A stretch of 64,000 nt of DNA from Luteipulveratus halotolerans (GTDB lineage: Bacteria > Actinomycetota > Actinomycetes > Actinomycetales > Dermatophilaceae): NCBI RefSeq assembly GCF_001247745.1, contig NZ_LAIR01000002.1, positions 1,426,001-1,490,000 on the forward strand. Reading direction: 5' to 3'. Shown here piece by piece: positions 26,566-35,063 of this stretch. The position numbers and the translations under genes were made by a program. Every line of letters begins with the position of its first letter. Position 1 is the stretch's first letter. The notes below the pieces were generated by a model. It did no database searches. It was not told where the DNA came from and saw only the letters and a list, made by a program, of their open reading frames with translations.

Positions 26566-27903
26566 TCAGCGGAAGACGGCGTCCAGCGTCGGGATGCGAT
26601 CGCGGTAGCCCTGCAGCAGAGTGCGTGCCGTGGTCACCGAGTCGACCAGGGGGTGCAACGAGAGTGCTTGCAGCGCAAGGGATTCCGATCCCTCGCGAGC
26701 TGCACCGATCGTGAGCTCCTCGACGGCCTTGACCTGCTGGACCAGCCCGAGCGAGGGGCCGGTCAAGGGCTCGGCGGCCAGTGGACGCGGGCCGCTCGCG
26801 TCGACCGTGCACGGCACCTCGACCACGGCATCGTCGGGGAGCCCTGCGAGCACGCCCCTGTTGCGGACGTTGAGCAGCATGCCCGCGCGCTCGTTGCGGG
26901 CGATGGCGGCCATGAGCGCGAGCGCGACGCCTTCGTAGCCGCCTCCGGCGATGTCGTCGGCATCGCGTTCCTCGCCCTCCTCGCGGGCCTCGGCCATGTA
27001 GGTCTCGTCGCGGGCGCGCCGGGTCGCGGTCCACAGGTCGTACGCCCGGTCGGGCGCGGCGGCGACCTCGGCGTAGAAGTCGGCCTGAGACCGCAGGAGG
27101 TACTCGCCCCGGGTCTCGGCGCTGCCCTTGATCGCCGCGACGGCATCGCGGGTGAAGTAGTAGTAGTAGAGGTACTCGTTGGGGAGGGCGCCGACCGAGG
27201 CGATCCAGTCCGGTCCGAACAGGCGCCCTTCCTCGAGCGTGAGCAGCAGGTCGGGGTCGGCGATGAGCTGCGGGAGCACGTCGTCGCCGTGGTGCTCGAG
27301 CCGGTGCAACCAGCCAAGGTGGTTGATCCCGGAGTAGCCGAAATGCGTTGCGGCAGAGTCGATCCCGAGCGCGTGGGCAGCACGTCGACCGAGGCCGATG
27401 GGGGAGTCGCAGATGCCCATGACGCGGTCGCCCAGCACGGTCTGCATGGCCTGGGTGATCATCCCGGCCGGGTTGGTGAAGTTGATGACCCACGCGGCCG
27501 GTGCGCGGCGTCGTACTCGCTCGGCGACGTCGAGGGCGACGGGCACGGTGCGCAGGCCGTACGCCAGCCCGCCCGGACCGGTCGTCTCCTGCCCGAGGAC
27601 GCCGAGGTCGAGAGCGACGCGCTCATCGGCGGTGCGGCCCTCCAGCCCGCCGACGCGGATCGCGGAGAAGACGAAGTCGGCGCCGTCGAGCGCGGCGTCG
27701 AGGTCGGTGGTGGTGCGGACCCGCGGCGGCTCGGAGTGACCGGCCGCCTGCCGCCGCAGGATGTGCTCGACCGCAGCCAGGCGTGTCTCGGAGACGTCGT
27801 GAAGCACGACCTCGTCGATGCGTCGGTCGTGGGTGTCACGCAGGAGGGCGGAGTGGACGAGCGGGACGCGGAACCCGCCGCCACCGAGGAGCGTGAGTCT
27901 CAT
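26566..27903 (-). CDS. family 4 glycoside hydrolase (6-phospho-beta-glucosidase type)
   Basis: 445 residues. NAD-binding start MRLTLLGGGGFRVPLVH; then WVINFTNPAGMITQAM, MGICDSPIGLGRRAA (metal-binding Cys) and FGYSGINHLGWLHRL (metal-binding His), typical of GH4 enzymes that cleave 6-phosphoglycosides through an NAD+/Mn2+ redox mechanism. Exact sugar uncertain. The ATG overlaps the DeoR stop by 4 nt, so it is transcribed with its regulator. Confidence 0.9.
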   Translation of the reverse strand: MRLTLLGGGGFRVPLVHSALLRDTHDRRIDEVVLHDVSETRLAAVEHILRRQAAGHSEPPRVRTTTDLDAALDGADFVFSAIRVGGLEGRTADERVALDLGVLGQETTGPGGLAYGLRTVPVALDVAERVRRRAPAAWVINFTNPAGMITQAMQTVLGDRVMGICDSPIGLGRRAAHALGIDSAATHFGYSGINHLGWLHRLEHHGDDVLPQLIADPDLLLTLEEGRLFGPDWIASVGALPNEYLYYYYFTRDAVAAIKGSAETRGEYLLRSQADFYAEVAAAPDRAYDLWTATRRARDETYMAEAREEGEERDADDIAGGGYEGVALALMAAIARNERAGMLLNVRNRGVLAGLPDDAVVEVPCTVDASGPRPLAAEPLTGPSLGLVQQVKAVEELTIGAAREGSESLALQALSLHPLVDSVTTARTLLQGYRDRIPTLDAVFR

Positions 27904-28664
27904 GCGGTGATGACCTCCGTGCCGAGCTCGGTCCACGCGGCGAGCGTCGCCGCTGGCGGGTGCCGGTCGGTCACGAGCGTGTCGACGGCATCGAGCCCGC
28001 AGACGCGCAGGGTGCCCGAACCGGGGAGCTTGCTGTGGTCCGCGAGGAGCACGGTGCGCGCACCGCAGCCGAGCATGGCCCGCTTGACCGGGACCTCGAC
28101 CAGGGTCGTGTCCAGCACGGACCCGTCGGCGGTGACGCCGCTGGTGCCGAGGAACACGACCGTCGCGCGGACCTGGCGCAGCGCGTCCTCGGTGAGGACG
28201 CCGACGAGCGAGTGGTACTGCCGACGCAGCGCGCCTCCGAGCAGGATGAGCTCGACGGTCGGGTCCGGACGCAGCTCGTCGAGCACGGCGAGGCTGGAGG
28301 TGACGACCGTGATGCGTCGTCCCCGCAGCTCGTGCGCGAGCGCGAGGGTCGTCGTACCGATGTCGAGGAGGACGACGTCACCGTCCTGGACGAGTCGGGC
28401 TGCGCGGCGGGCGATGGCCTGCTTGGCGCGCAGCTCGTGGGTGGCGACGCGGGCGAACGGCACGGGTTCGTCGGCGGTCGTGTCGCCCTCGGGCACGGTG
28501 GCGCCGCCGTGCACCCGCACGACGCGACCGGCACGCTCGAGCTCGGCCAGGTCGCGACGGATGGTGGAGGCGCTGGACTCCAGCCGAGCCGCGAGGTCCT
28601 CGACCGCGGTCAGGCCGTGGGTGCGCAGGTGCTGCAGCGCGGCTGCCTGGCGCATCTGCTTCAC
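27900..28664 (-). CDS. DeoR-family transcriptional regulator
   Basis: 254 residues from the GTG at 28664. DeoR HTH (LTAVEDLAARLESSASTIRR) and a sugar-phosphate-binding DeoRC domain (DVVLLDIGTTTLALAHEL, SLVGVLTEDALRQ, VLLADHSKLPG). It probably represses this operon and the divergent kinase-ABC operon, releasing on a phosphorylated sugar. A GTG at 28685 gives a longer form, but a -10-like GCTAAT falls within it; an ATG at 28655 is also possible. Confidence 0.88.
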   Translation of the reverse strand: MKQMRQAAALQHLRTHGLTAVEDLAARLESSASTIRRDLAELERAGRVVRVHGGATVPEGDTTADEPVPFARVATHELRAKQAIARRAARLVQDGDVVLLDIGTTTLALAHELRGRRITVVTSSLAVLDELRPDPTVELILLGGALRRQYHSLVGVLTEDALRQVRATVVFLGTSGVTADGSVLDTTLVEVPVKRAMLGCGARTVLLADHSKLPGSGTLRVCGLDAVDTLVTDRHPPAATLAAWTELGTEVITA

Positions 28665-28685
28665 GGCATGGACATTAGCAAGCAC

Positions 28686-28793
28686 AAATGCGCAGAGTCA
28701 CGCAAATTCGAGCGTCCGTGCGCAATACTGATCGCCTAGGACCCGGTGAGCGGTCAGCGGCGACCGCTCCAGCACCGCGAGGCGAGGAGCGTC
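28686..28793. promoter_or_regulatory. divergent regulatory region of the sugar locus
   Basis: A/T-richer stretch between the deoR-GH4 and pfkB-ABC operons. TGCGCA occurs at 28689-28694 and 28719-28724, with ACGCAAATTCG (28700-28710) between them and CAAATGCGCA at 28685; spacing of about 30 nt suits a DeoR repressor. No base-perfect operator can be assigned. Confidence 0.35.
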
Positions 28794-29894
28794 GTGACGC
28801 CTGCACCGTTCGACCCGTTGGCCGACCTGCGTCGCCCCGGCGACCCCGAGGTCGACGTCCTGCTGCAGGGCATGGTGTTCCTCGACATCATCTTCAGTGG
28901 CCTGGGCCGGATGCCGGCCAGCGGCGAGGAGATCTGGGCCGACGGCATGGGGTCCTGTCCGGGCGGTGCCGCCAACCTCGCGGTCGCGACGTCCCGCCTC
29001 GGCCTGCGTACATCGCTGTCCGCGGCGTTCGGCGACGACGACTACGGCGACTTCTGCTGGCGCACGCTCGCCGAGCAGGAGCAGGTCGACCTGGCCACGT
29101 CCCGTCGGTTCGAGCACTGGCACACACCGGTGACCGTCTCGGTGGCGGTCGAGGACGACCGTCGGATGATCACCCACGGGCACGACGCCCCCGAGTCCGC
29201 GACGGCGATGATGGGCACGCCGCCGCGCAGCCGGGCTGTGCTGTTCGACCTGACGCCCGACGCGCGCGAGGAGGACACCGCCTGGATCAGCGTCGCCCGC
29301 GACCAGGGTGCGCTGCTGTTCGCGGAGGTGGGCTTCGACGGCACTGGGGCCTGGGACCCGGCCACGCTCGACCAGCTGCAGCGCTGCCACGCGTTCACGC
29401 CCAACGCGGTCGAGGCGATGGCCTACACCCGGACGAGCACCCCGTACGACGCGCTCACCGCGCTGGCCGACCGCGTCCCGCTCGCGGTCGTCACCAACGG
29501 TGCGCAGGGCGCTCTCGCGATCGACAGCACGACGGGGGAGGAGGCGATGGTGCCGGCGCTGCGCGTGCCGACCATCGACCCGACCGGCGCCGGCGACGTG
29601 TTCTGCGCGGCCCTGGCCCTGGGCACCCTCGCCCGCTGGGAGCTGCGGCACCGGCTCAACTTCGCATCGCTGTGCTCCTCGCTCGCGGTGCAGGAGTTCG
29701 GCGGCTCGCTCGCCGCGCCGGGCTGGGGCGACATCGCCGACTGGTGGCACTCCCAGCGCGAGCGCGCGGGTGGCTCGGCGCTGCAGCGCGCCGTCCGTCG
29801 CCGCTTCGAGTTCCTCGACGACATCGTCCCTGCCATCCCGCCGTCGGCCGTACGCCGTGCGGCAGCCACCATCGCCCGACGCTCGGACGTGTGA
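28794..29894 (+). CDS. PfkB-family carbohydrate kinase
   Basis: 366 residues. Ribokinase/PfkB fold: GGAANLAVATSRLG (substrate side), and the ATP site with the catalytic Asp in DPTGAGDVFCAALALG (about residue 265). Probably phosphorylates the sugar imported by the downstream ABC system. The GTG at 28794 is preceded by GAGGAG (28783-28789). The C-terminal 80 residues extend slightly beyond a minimal PfkB domain. Confidence 0.88.
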   Translation: MTPAPFDPLADLRRPGDPEVDVLLQGMVFLDIIFSGLGRMPASGEEIWADGMGSCPGGAANLAVATSRLGLRTSLSAAFGDDDYGDFCWRTLAEQEQVDLATSRRFEHWHTPVTVSVAVEDDRRMITHGHDAPESATAMMGTPPRSRAVLFDLTPDAREEDTAWISVARDQGALLFAEVGFDGTGAWDPATLDQLQRCHAFTPNAVEAMAYTRTSTPYDALTALADRVPLAVVTNGAQGALAIDSTTGEEAMVPALRVPTIDPTGAGDVFCAALALGTLARWELRHRLNFASLCSSLAVQEFGGSLAAPGWGDIADWWHSQRERAGGSALQRAVRRRFEFLDDIVPAIPPSAVRRAAATIARRSDV

Positions 29895-29917
29895 TCGCCC
29901 CTTTCGAAGGAGTCCTC

Positions 29918-31279
29918 ATGAAGCAGCAGGCCACCATCGCGACCGCTTCAGCCGCCGTCACCGCTCTCGTGCTGAGCGCCTGTGCACCCGGCTCCGGGGG
30001 CGACGACGAGACCGGCGCGGTCGCGACGCCACAGGCGGTGCAGACCGACCCCGCGAAGATGGGCGCGGTCACCCTCACCGTCTGGGACCAGGAGGTCCGC
30101 GGCGGAGGCAACGCCCAGTTCACCCAGCAGATCGCGGCGTTCGAGAAGAAGTACCCCAACATCACGATCAAGCGGGTGTCGCGCTCGTTCGACGACCTCA
30201 CCAAGACCCTGCGGCTCGGGCTGTCCAGCAAGGACGCACCAGACATCGTCCAGGCCAACAACACCCGCTCCCAGATGGGGCAGTTCGTCAAGGCCAAGCA
30301 GCTGATCCCGCTCGACCCGTGGATGAAGGCGTACGGCTGGGACAAGCGCTACCCGGCGTCGGTCCGCTCGGTCGTGTCGTACTCACCGGACGCCAAGACC
30401 TTCGGCAGCGGCAACCTCTACGGTCTGCCGCAGGTCGGCGAGGTGGTCGGCATCTACGTCAACAAGTCCAAGCTCACGAGCCTGGGACTGCAGCCCCCGA
30501 AGGACTGGGCTGCGTTCGAGTCCTCGCTCGCCACCGCCAAGGCCAAGGGCCAGACGCCGCTGGTCCTGGGCAACCTCGACAAGTGGCCGGCCGTGCACCT
30601 GTTCGGTGTCGTGCAGGGGCAGTACGTCAAGCCAGACCAGATCCGCGCGCTCGGGTTCGGCAACGCCGGCGCCTCCTGGACCACTCCGGAGAACACCAAG
30701 GCGGCGAGCACGCTGGTCAGCTGGGTCGACAAGGGCTACCTCAACAAGGGGTTCAACGGGCAGGGGTACGACCCGGCCTGGCAGTCGTTCACCAAGGGGC
30801 AGGGCCTCTACCTGATCGCCGGCACCTGGCTGCAGGCCGACATCTCCAAGGCGATGGGTTCGGGCGTGGAGTTCATGCTCCCGCCGCCTGCGCAGGCAGG
30901 GGGGACGACGTACACCACAGGGGCCTCCGGTCAGCCGTTCGCGATCACCAGCAAGGCCAAGAACCCCGACGCGGCTGCCGCCTTCATCAACTTCATCACC
31001 ACGCCCGAGGCGATGCGGACGATCGCGGCCACCGAGAACCTGCCCGTCGTCGACACCGCAGACCAGAAAGCGCCCAATCCCCTTGGGCAGCAGGTGTTCT
31101 CGGCGTTCGACAAGACCACGACGACGAACGGTCTGCTGCCTTACCTCGACTGGGCCACGCCGACGATGAGCGACACGATCGGTGCTGCGCTGCAGGACAT
31201 GCTCGCCCAGAAGGCCACGCCCGAGCAGACGCTGAGCAGGCTCCAGAAGGACTACGCCGCGTTCACCTCGCAGGGCTGA
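29918..31279 (+). CDS. ABC transporter sugar-binding lipoprotein
   Basis: 453 residues. Lipoprotein signal with lipobox LSAC (Cys22), then an extracellular solute-binding family 1 fold (VTLTVWDQEVRGGG, KYPNITIKRVSRSFDD, AFINFITTPEAMR). Captures a sugar or oligosaccharide outside the membrane. AAGGAG lies 8 nt before the ATG. Followed directly by two permease genes. Confidence 0.92.
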   Translation: MKQQATIATASAAVTALVLSACAPGSGGDDETGAVATPQAVQTDPAKMGAVTLTVWDQEVRGGGNAQFTQQIAAFEKKYPNITIKRVSRSFDDLTKTLRLGLSSKDAPDIVQANNTRSQMGQFVKAKQLIPLDPWMKAYGWDKRYPASVRSVVSYSPDAKTFGSGNLYGLPQVGEVVGIYVNKSKLTSLGLQPPKDWAAFESSLATAKAKGQTPLVLGNLDKWPAVHLFGVVQGQYVKPDQIRALGFGNAGASWTTPENTKAASTLVSWVDKGYLNKGFNGQGYDPAWQSFTKGQGLYLIAGTWLQADISKAMGSGVEFMLPPPAQAGGTTYTTGASGQPFAITSKAKNPDAAAAFINFITTPEAMRTIAATENLPVVDTADQKAPNPLGQQVFSAFDKTTTTNGLLPYLDWATPTMSDTIGAALQDMLAQKATPEQTLSRLQKDYAAFTSQG

Positions 31280-31280
31280 G

Positions 31281-32183
31281 GTGAGCGTCACCTCCCGCGC
31301 CCGCCGATCGGCGCCGCCCGGCGAGCCACGCACGATCGGCTGGCTGTACGCCGCGCCCGCCCTCCTCGTCTACGGCGCGTTCCTGCTCTACCCCCTCATC
31401 CGCGCCGCCCAGATCTCGCTCTACGACTGGGACGGCCTGACCGTCGGCACGTGGGCAGGCCTCGACAACTACCGACAGGTGGCGCAGGACGACGGGCTGC
31501 GATCGGCGTTCGGGCACGCGCTGGTGCTGATGGTGTTCTTCGCCGGCGTACCCCTCGTGCTCGGACTGGCTCTGGCGGCGGTCCTCAACCGGGCCAAGGT
31601 CCGCGGGCTCGCGTTCTTCCGCACCGTCGTGTTCCTCCCTCAGGTCATCGCGATGGTCGTCGTCGCGGTCGCCTGGCGGCGGATCTACGCTCCCGACGGC
31701 TCGCTCAACGACCTGCTCTCGGCGGTCGGGCTCGGCGACCTCGGGCGAGCCTGGCTCGGCGACTACGCACTGGCGCTGCCGGCCGTCGGGCTGATCGGCA
31801 CGTGGTTCGAGACCGGCCTGGTCACCGTGCTGATGCTCGCCGGCATGGGACGCGTCGACCGTCAGCTGTACGAAGCCGCGCGCCTCGACGGTGCCGGCCC
31901 GGTGCGCGAGTTCTTCGCCATCACCCTGCCCGCCGTGCGCGGCGAGATCTCGGTCGCGCTGACGTTGACGGTCATCGCGGCGCTGAAGACGTTCGACCTG
32001 GTCTACGTCACGACCAAGGGCGGGCCCGGCAACGAGACGAGCGTGCCGTCGTACGAGGTCTACCACCAGGCGTTCGAGGTCGGGGCCGTCGGGCTCGCCT
32101 GCGCGATCGGTGTCACGCTCACCGTGGTGATCTTCGCGATCTCGTTCGTGATCACCCGCCTCGTCGAACGAGGTGACGCATGA
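31281..32183 (+). CDS. ABC sugar transporter permease (MalF/UgpA type)
   Basis: 300 residues, six predicted membrane segments, with the EAA loop that contacts the ATPase: YEAARLDGAGPVREFFAITL. GTG start one base after the binding-protein stop. Overlaps the next permease by 4 nt. Confidence 0.93.
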   Translation: MSVTSRARRSAPPGEPRTIGWLYAAPALLVYGAFLLYPLIRAAQISLYDWDGLTVGTWAGLDNYRQVAQDDGLRSAFGHALVLMVFFAGVPLVLGLALAAVLNRAKVRGLAFFRTVVFLPQVIAMVVVAVAWRRIYAPDGSLNDLLSAVGLGDLGRAWLGDYALALPAVGLIGTWFETGLVTVLMLAGMGRVDRQLYEAARLDGAGPVREFFAITLPAVRGEISVALTLTVIAALKTFDLVYVTTKGGPGNETSVPSYEVYHQAFEVGAVGLACAIGVTLTVVIFAISFVITRLVERGDA

Positions 32184-32980
32184 GGGTCGGCAGGGGAGAG
32201 CAGGTCGCCAACTACGTCGTCCTCGCCGTCTTCGCGGTGCTCGCGGTCTACCCGATCGTCACGGTGCTCGTCTCCGCGTTCGGGCACGACGCCGGCGCTC
32301 CGGGTGGGCTGGCCAACTTCCGCGAGGCCTGGGACGTCGGCCACTTCGGCACCTACCTGCGTACGAGCGTGGTCGTCTCGCTCATCGTCGTCTCGGTCGC
32401 GACCGTGCTGTCGCTGCTCGCGGGATACGCGCTCGGCACCATGAGGTTTAGGGGCGCCACGGTGCTGTTCTACGTCTTCCTGCTGGGCATCATGATGCCC
32501 GCCGAGGCCGTCGTCGTACCGCTGTACTTCGACCTGCGCAGCCTCGGGCTCACCGACACCGTCTGGGCGATCGTGCTGCCGCAGATCGCCCAGTCGGTGG
32601 CGTTCGGAACGTTCTGGCTGCGCGCGTACTTCCGCACCACCCACCGCTCGATGGTCGAGGCGGCCCGCCTCGACGGCGCCTCGAGCTGGACCACTCTGTG
32701 GAAGGTGCTCCTGCCACCCGCGCGACCCGCAGTGACGACGTTCGTGGTGCTGAGCTTCATGTGGACCTGGAACGAGTTCCTCATCCCGCTGGTGATGGTC
32801 ACCGACGACTCACTGCGTACGGCGCCGCTCGGCCTGGCGTTCTTCCAGGGCCAGTACACCCAGGGGTTCACCTTGCTCGCCGCCGGCGCGGTGCTGGTGG
32901 CTCTGCCGGTCGTGATCGTCTACCTGTTCCTGCAACGTCACTTCATCGCGGGCATGCTCGAAGGGTCCGTGCGCGAGTGA
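32180..32980 (+). CDS. ABC sugar transporter permease (MalG/UgpE type)
   Basis: 266 residues, six predicted membrane segments, EAA loop VEAARLDGASSWTTLWKVLL and the family end LQRHFIAGMLEGSVRE. ATG in an ATGA overlap with the first permease. No ATPase gene follows, so a shared MsiK-type ATPase encoded elsewhere is expected. Confidence 0.93.
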   Translation: MRVGRGEQVANYVVLAVFAVLAVYPIVTVLVSAFGHDAGAPGGLANFREAWDVGHFGTYLRTSVVVSLIVVSVATVLSLLAGYALGTMRFRGATVLFYVFLLGIMMPAEAVVVPLYFDLRSLGLTDTVWAIVLPQIAQSVAFGTFWLRAYFRTTHRSMVEAARLDGASSWTTLWKVLLPPARPAVTTFVVLSFMWTWNEFLIPLVMVTDDSLRTAPLGLAFFQGQYTQGFTLLAAGAVLVALPVVIVYLFLQRHFIAGMLEGSVRE

Positions 32981-32999
32981 CACCTGACAGGATGGTCGG

Positions 33000-34166
33000 G
33001 TGCTCAAGACCTGGCGACTGACCAAGACGATCGGCCTGACGGCCGCCGTGCTCGGCGGCGCTGCAACGGTGGTCGGAGCCGCCGGAGTCGGGGTCGCGGC
33101 GTACTTCATGCGACGCATCGTCACCCCTGAGCGTGACCAGCCCGAGGACGCGCGCATCGTCGGCCTGACCAGCGCCACGGTCACGTTCGAGCGCGAGGAG
33201 CAGGCGCTCGCCCCGGGCCGCTACGGCCTGTGGCTCGACCACGGCGCCGGCCACGCGCGGATCGGCGAGATCATCTCGCAGGACGACGAGAGCCGCACCG
33301 TCACCCGCGAGCTGCTCGGGGTCGACGAGGGCACGATCGAGCTCGGCCCGGCCCGGTGGAGCGGCTACTACTACGCGGGGCCGCCGTCGGAGTCGCTCGG
33401 CCTCCCGTGCCAGGAGATCACGGTGCGTGGGCCGGTGGGTGACCTCCCGGCGTGGCTCGTCCCGGGCCACGGCGAGCGCGCTGACCGCTGGGCTGTCCTC
33501 GTGCACGGCAGGGGCGCCCTGCGCGACGAGTGCCTGCGCGCGTTGCCCACCCTGCGTGAGCTCGGTCTGACCAGCCTCGTGGTCGGCTACCGCAACGACA
33601 TCGACGGCCCGGCGAGCACCGACGGCCGCTACAACCTCGGGCTCTCGGAGTGGGAGGACGTCGACGCCGCCATCCGTCACGCGCTCGACCGCGGTGCGAG
33701 CGAGGTCGTCCTGTTCGGCTGGTCGATGGGCGGCGCGATCGTCCTGCAGGCGCTCGACCGCTCGCCTGTCGCGGACCGGGTCAGCAAGGTCGTCCTCAAC
33801 GCCCCGGTGATCGACTGGGGCGACGTGATCAGCCATCAGGCAGACATCAACCGGGTCCCGTCGCCGCTGGCCGCGCTCGGACGAGAGCTGTTGTCCGGCA
33901 CCGTCTCCCGTCGTGTCATCGGTGTCGCCCAACCCGTCGACGTCGCCGAGACCAACTGGGTCGCGCGCGCCGACGAGCTGCGCCACCCCGTCCTGCTGAT
34001 CCACTCCGAGGACGACGAGTTCGTGCCGTGCGGCCCCTCCGCCGCGCTCGCCGATGCGCGGCCCGACCTGGTCACGTTCGAGCGCTGGAAGGTCGCGCGG
34101 CACTGTCGCGAGTGGAACGTCGACCCGGTGCGCTGGGAGAGCGTGGTCCACGAGTTCTGCCGCTGA
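33000..34166 (+). CDS. membrane-anchored alpha/beta hydrolase
   Basis: 388 residues. An N-terminal hydrophobic segment (GLTAAVLGGAATVVGAAGVG, about 12-35) probably anchors it. The alpha/beta-hydrolase core has the nucleophile in LFGWSMGGAIVLQA, an Asp in LLIHSEDDEFVP and a late His in KVARHCREWNVD. Substrate unknown. GTG start; CAGGAT 6 nt upstream may be the -10 of a leaderless mRNA. Confidence 0.85.
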   Translation: MLKTWRLTKTIGLTAAVLGGAATVVGAAGVGVAAYFMRRIVTPERDQPEDARIVGLTSATVTFEREEQALAPGRYGLWLDHGAGHARIGEIISQDDESRTVTRELLGVDEGTIELGPARWSGYYYAGPPSESLGLPCQEITVRGPVGDLPAWLVPGHGERADRWAVLVHGRGALRDECLRALPTLRELGLTSLVVGYRNDIDGPASTDGRYNLGLSEWEDVDAAIRHALDRGASEVVLFGWSMGGAIVLQALDRSPVADRVSKVVLNAPVIDWGDVISHQADINRVPSPLAALGRELLSGTVSRRVIGVAQPVDVAETNWVARADELRHPVLLIHSEDDEFVPCGPSAALADARPDLVTFERWKVARHCREWNVDPVRWESVVHEFCR

Positions 34167-34198
34167 GGCCGCGTGGTGTCGCCGGGGGCTGCGTCCTC

Positions 34199-34204
34199 TA
34201 GCCT
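34199..34204 (+). promoter_or_regulatory. -10 box (TAGCCT) of acyltransferase gene, probable leaderless start
   Basis: TAGCCT ends 7 nt before the ATG at 34212. Confidence 0.45.
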
Positions 34205-34211
34205 GACGCGC

Positions 34212-34970
34212 ATGGAACCGGTCTACACGCCTGTCATCGGATTCGCGCGCGCCTTGTTCGCCGCGCAGGGGCTGAAGTTCACCATCACCGGTGCACAGCA
34301 CGTGCCGGCCACCGGTGGTGCGGTCATCGCGATGAACCACCTGTCCTACTTCGACTACGCGTACGCCGGCCTCCCCGCCCGCGACCACAAGCGGCTCGTC
34401 CGGTGGATGGCCAAGAAGGAGATCTTCGACCACCCCGCGATGGGTCCGCTCATGCGCGGCATGAAGCACATCCCGGTCGACCGCGCAGCCGGTGCGGCGG
34501 CGTACGACGAGGCCGTCACAGCGCTGCGCGCGGGAGAGCTCGTCGGTGTCTTCCCCGAGACGACGATCTCGCGTTCGTACGAGCTGCGTGAGTTCAAGAC
34601 GGGTGCTCTCCGGATGGCAGCGGACGCCGGCGTGCCCGTCGTGCCGATGATCGCGTGGGGCAACCATCGCGTCTGGACCAAGGACCACCCCAAGCAGCTC
34701 GGTCGTTCGAACACACCCATCACGCTCACGGTGGGCGAGCCCATCACGGTGGCTCCGGGCGTCGACGCCGTCGCGACGACGGCGATGTTGCGCTCGGTCA
34801 TGGAACAGATGCTGCACGCGGCACAGGACGCCTACCCGACCCTGCAGGGCGACGACCTCAAGTACGTCCCGGCACGCCTCGGCGGCACCGCCCCGACCGC
34901 GGAGGAGGCCAAGGTCATCGAGGAGCGCGAACAGGCAGCCAAGGCGGCCAAGCGCAGCGCTCGCGACTGA
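34212..34970 (+). CDS. 1-acyl-sn-glycerol-3-phosphate acyltransferase family protein
   Basis: 252 residues, PlsC fold: catalytic NHLSYFD (the HX4D motif), then GMKHIPVDR and the glycerol-phosphate site VFPETTISRSYELREF (a variant of FPEGT). Acylates lysophosphatidic acid or a related acceptor in phospholipid synthesis. The Lys/Ala-rich end EREQAAKAAKRSARD is typical of the actinobacterial subgroup. Confidence 0.88.
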   Translation: MEPVYTPVIGFARALFAAQGLKFTITGAQHVPATGGAVIAMNHLSYFDYAYAGLPARDHKRLVRWMAKKEIFDHPAMGPLMRGMKHIPVDRAAGAAAYDEAVTALRAGELVGVFPETTISRSYELREFKTGALRMAADAGVPVVPMIAWGNHRVWTKDHPKQLGRSNTPITLTVGEPITVAPGVDAVATTAMLRSVMEQMLHAAQDAYPTLQGDDLKYVPARLGGTAPTAEEAKVIEEREQAAKAAKRSARD

Positions 34971-35050
34971 CGGCCTCCCACATCCCCCTCGTCGCGCGTA
35001 CCTCGTCCACAGCACGCAGCGCCGCAGGACCGGCTGTCGGGCGGGATGGT

Positions 35051-35056
35051 TACGGT
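35051..35056 (+). promoter_or_regulatory. -10 box (TACGGT) of RecQ-like helicase gene, probable leaderless start
   Basis: TACGGT ends 7 nt before the ATG at 35064. Confidence 0.5.
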
Positions 35057-35063
35057 CGGTGCC

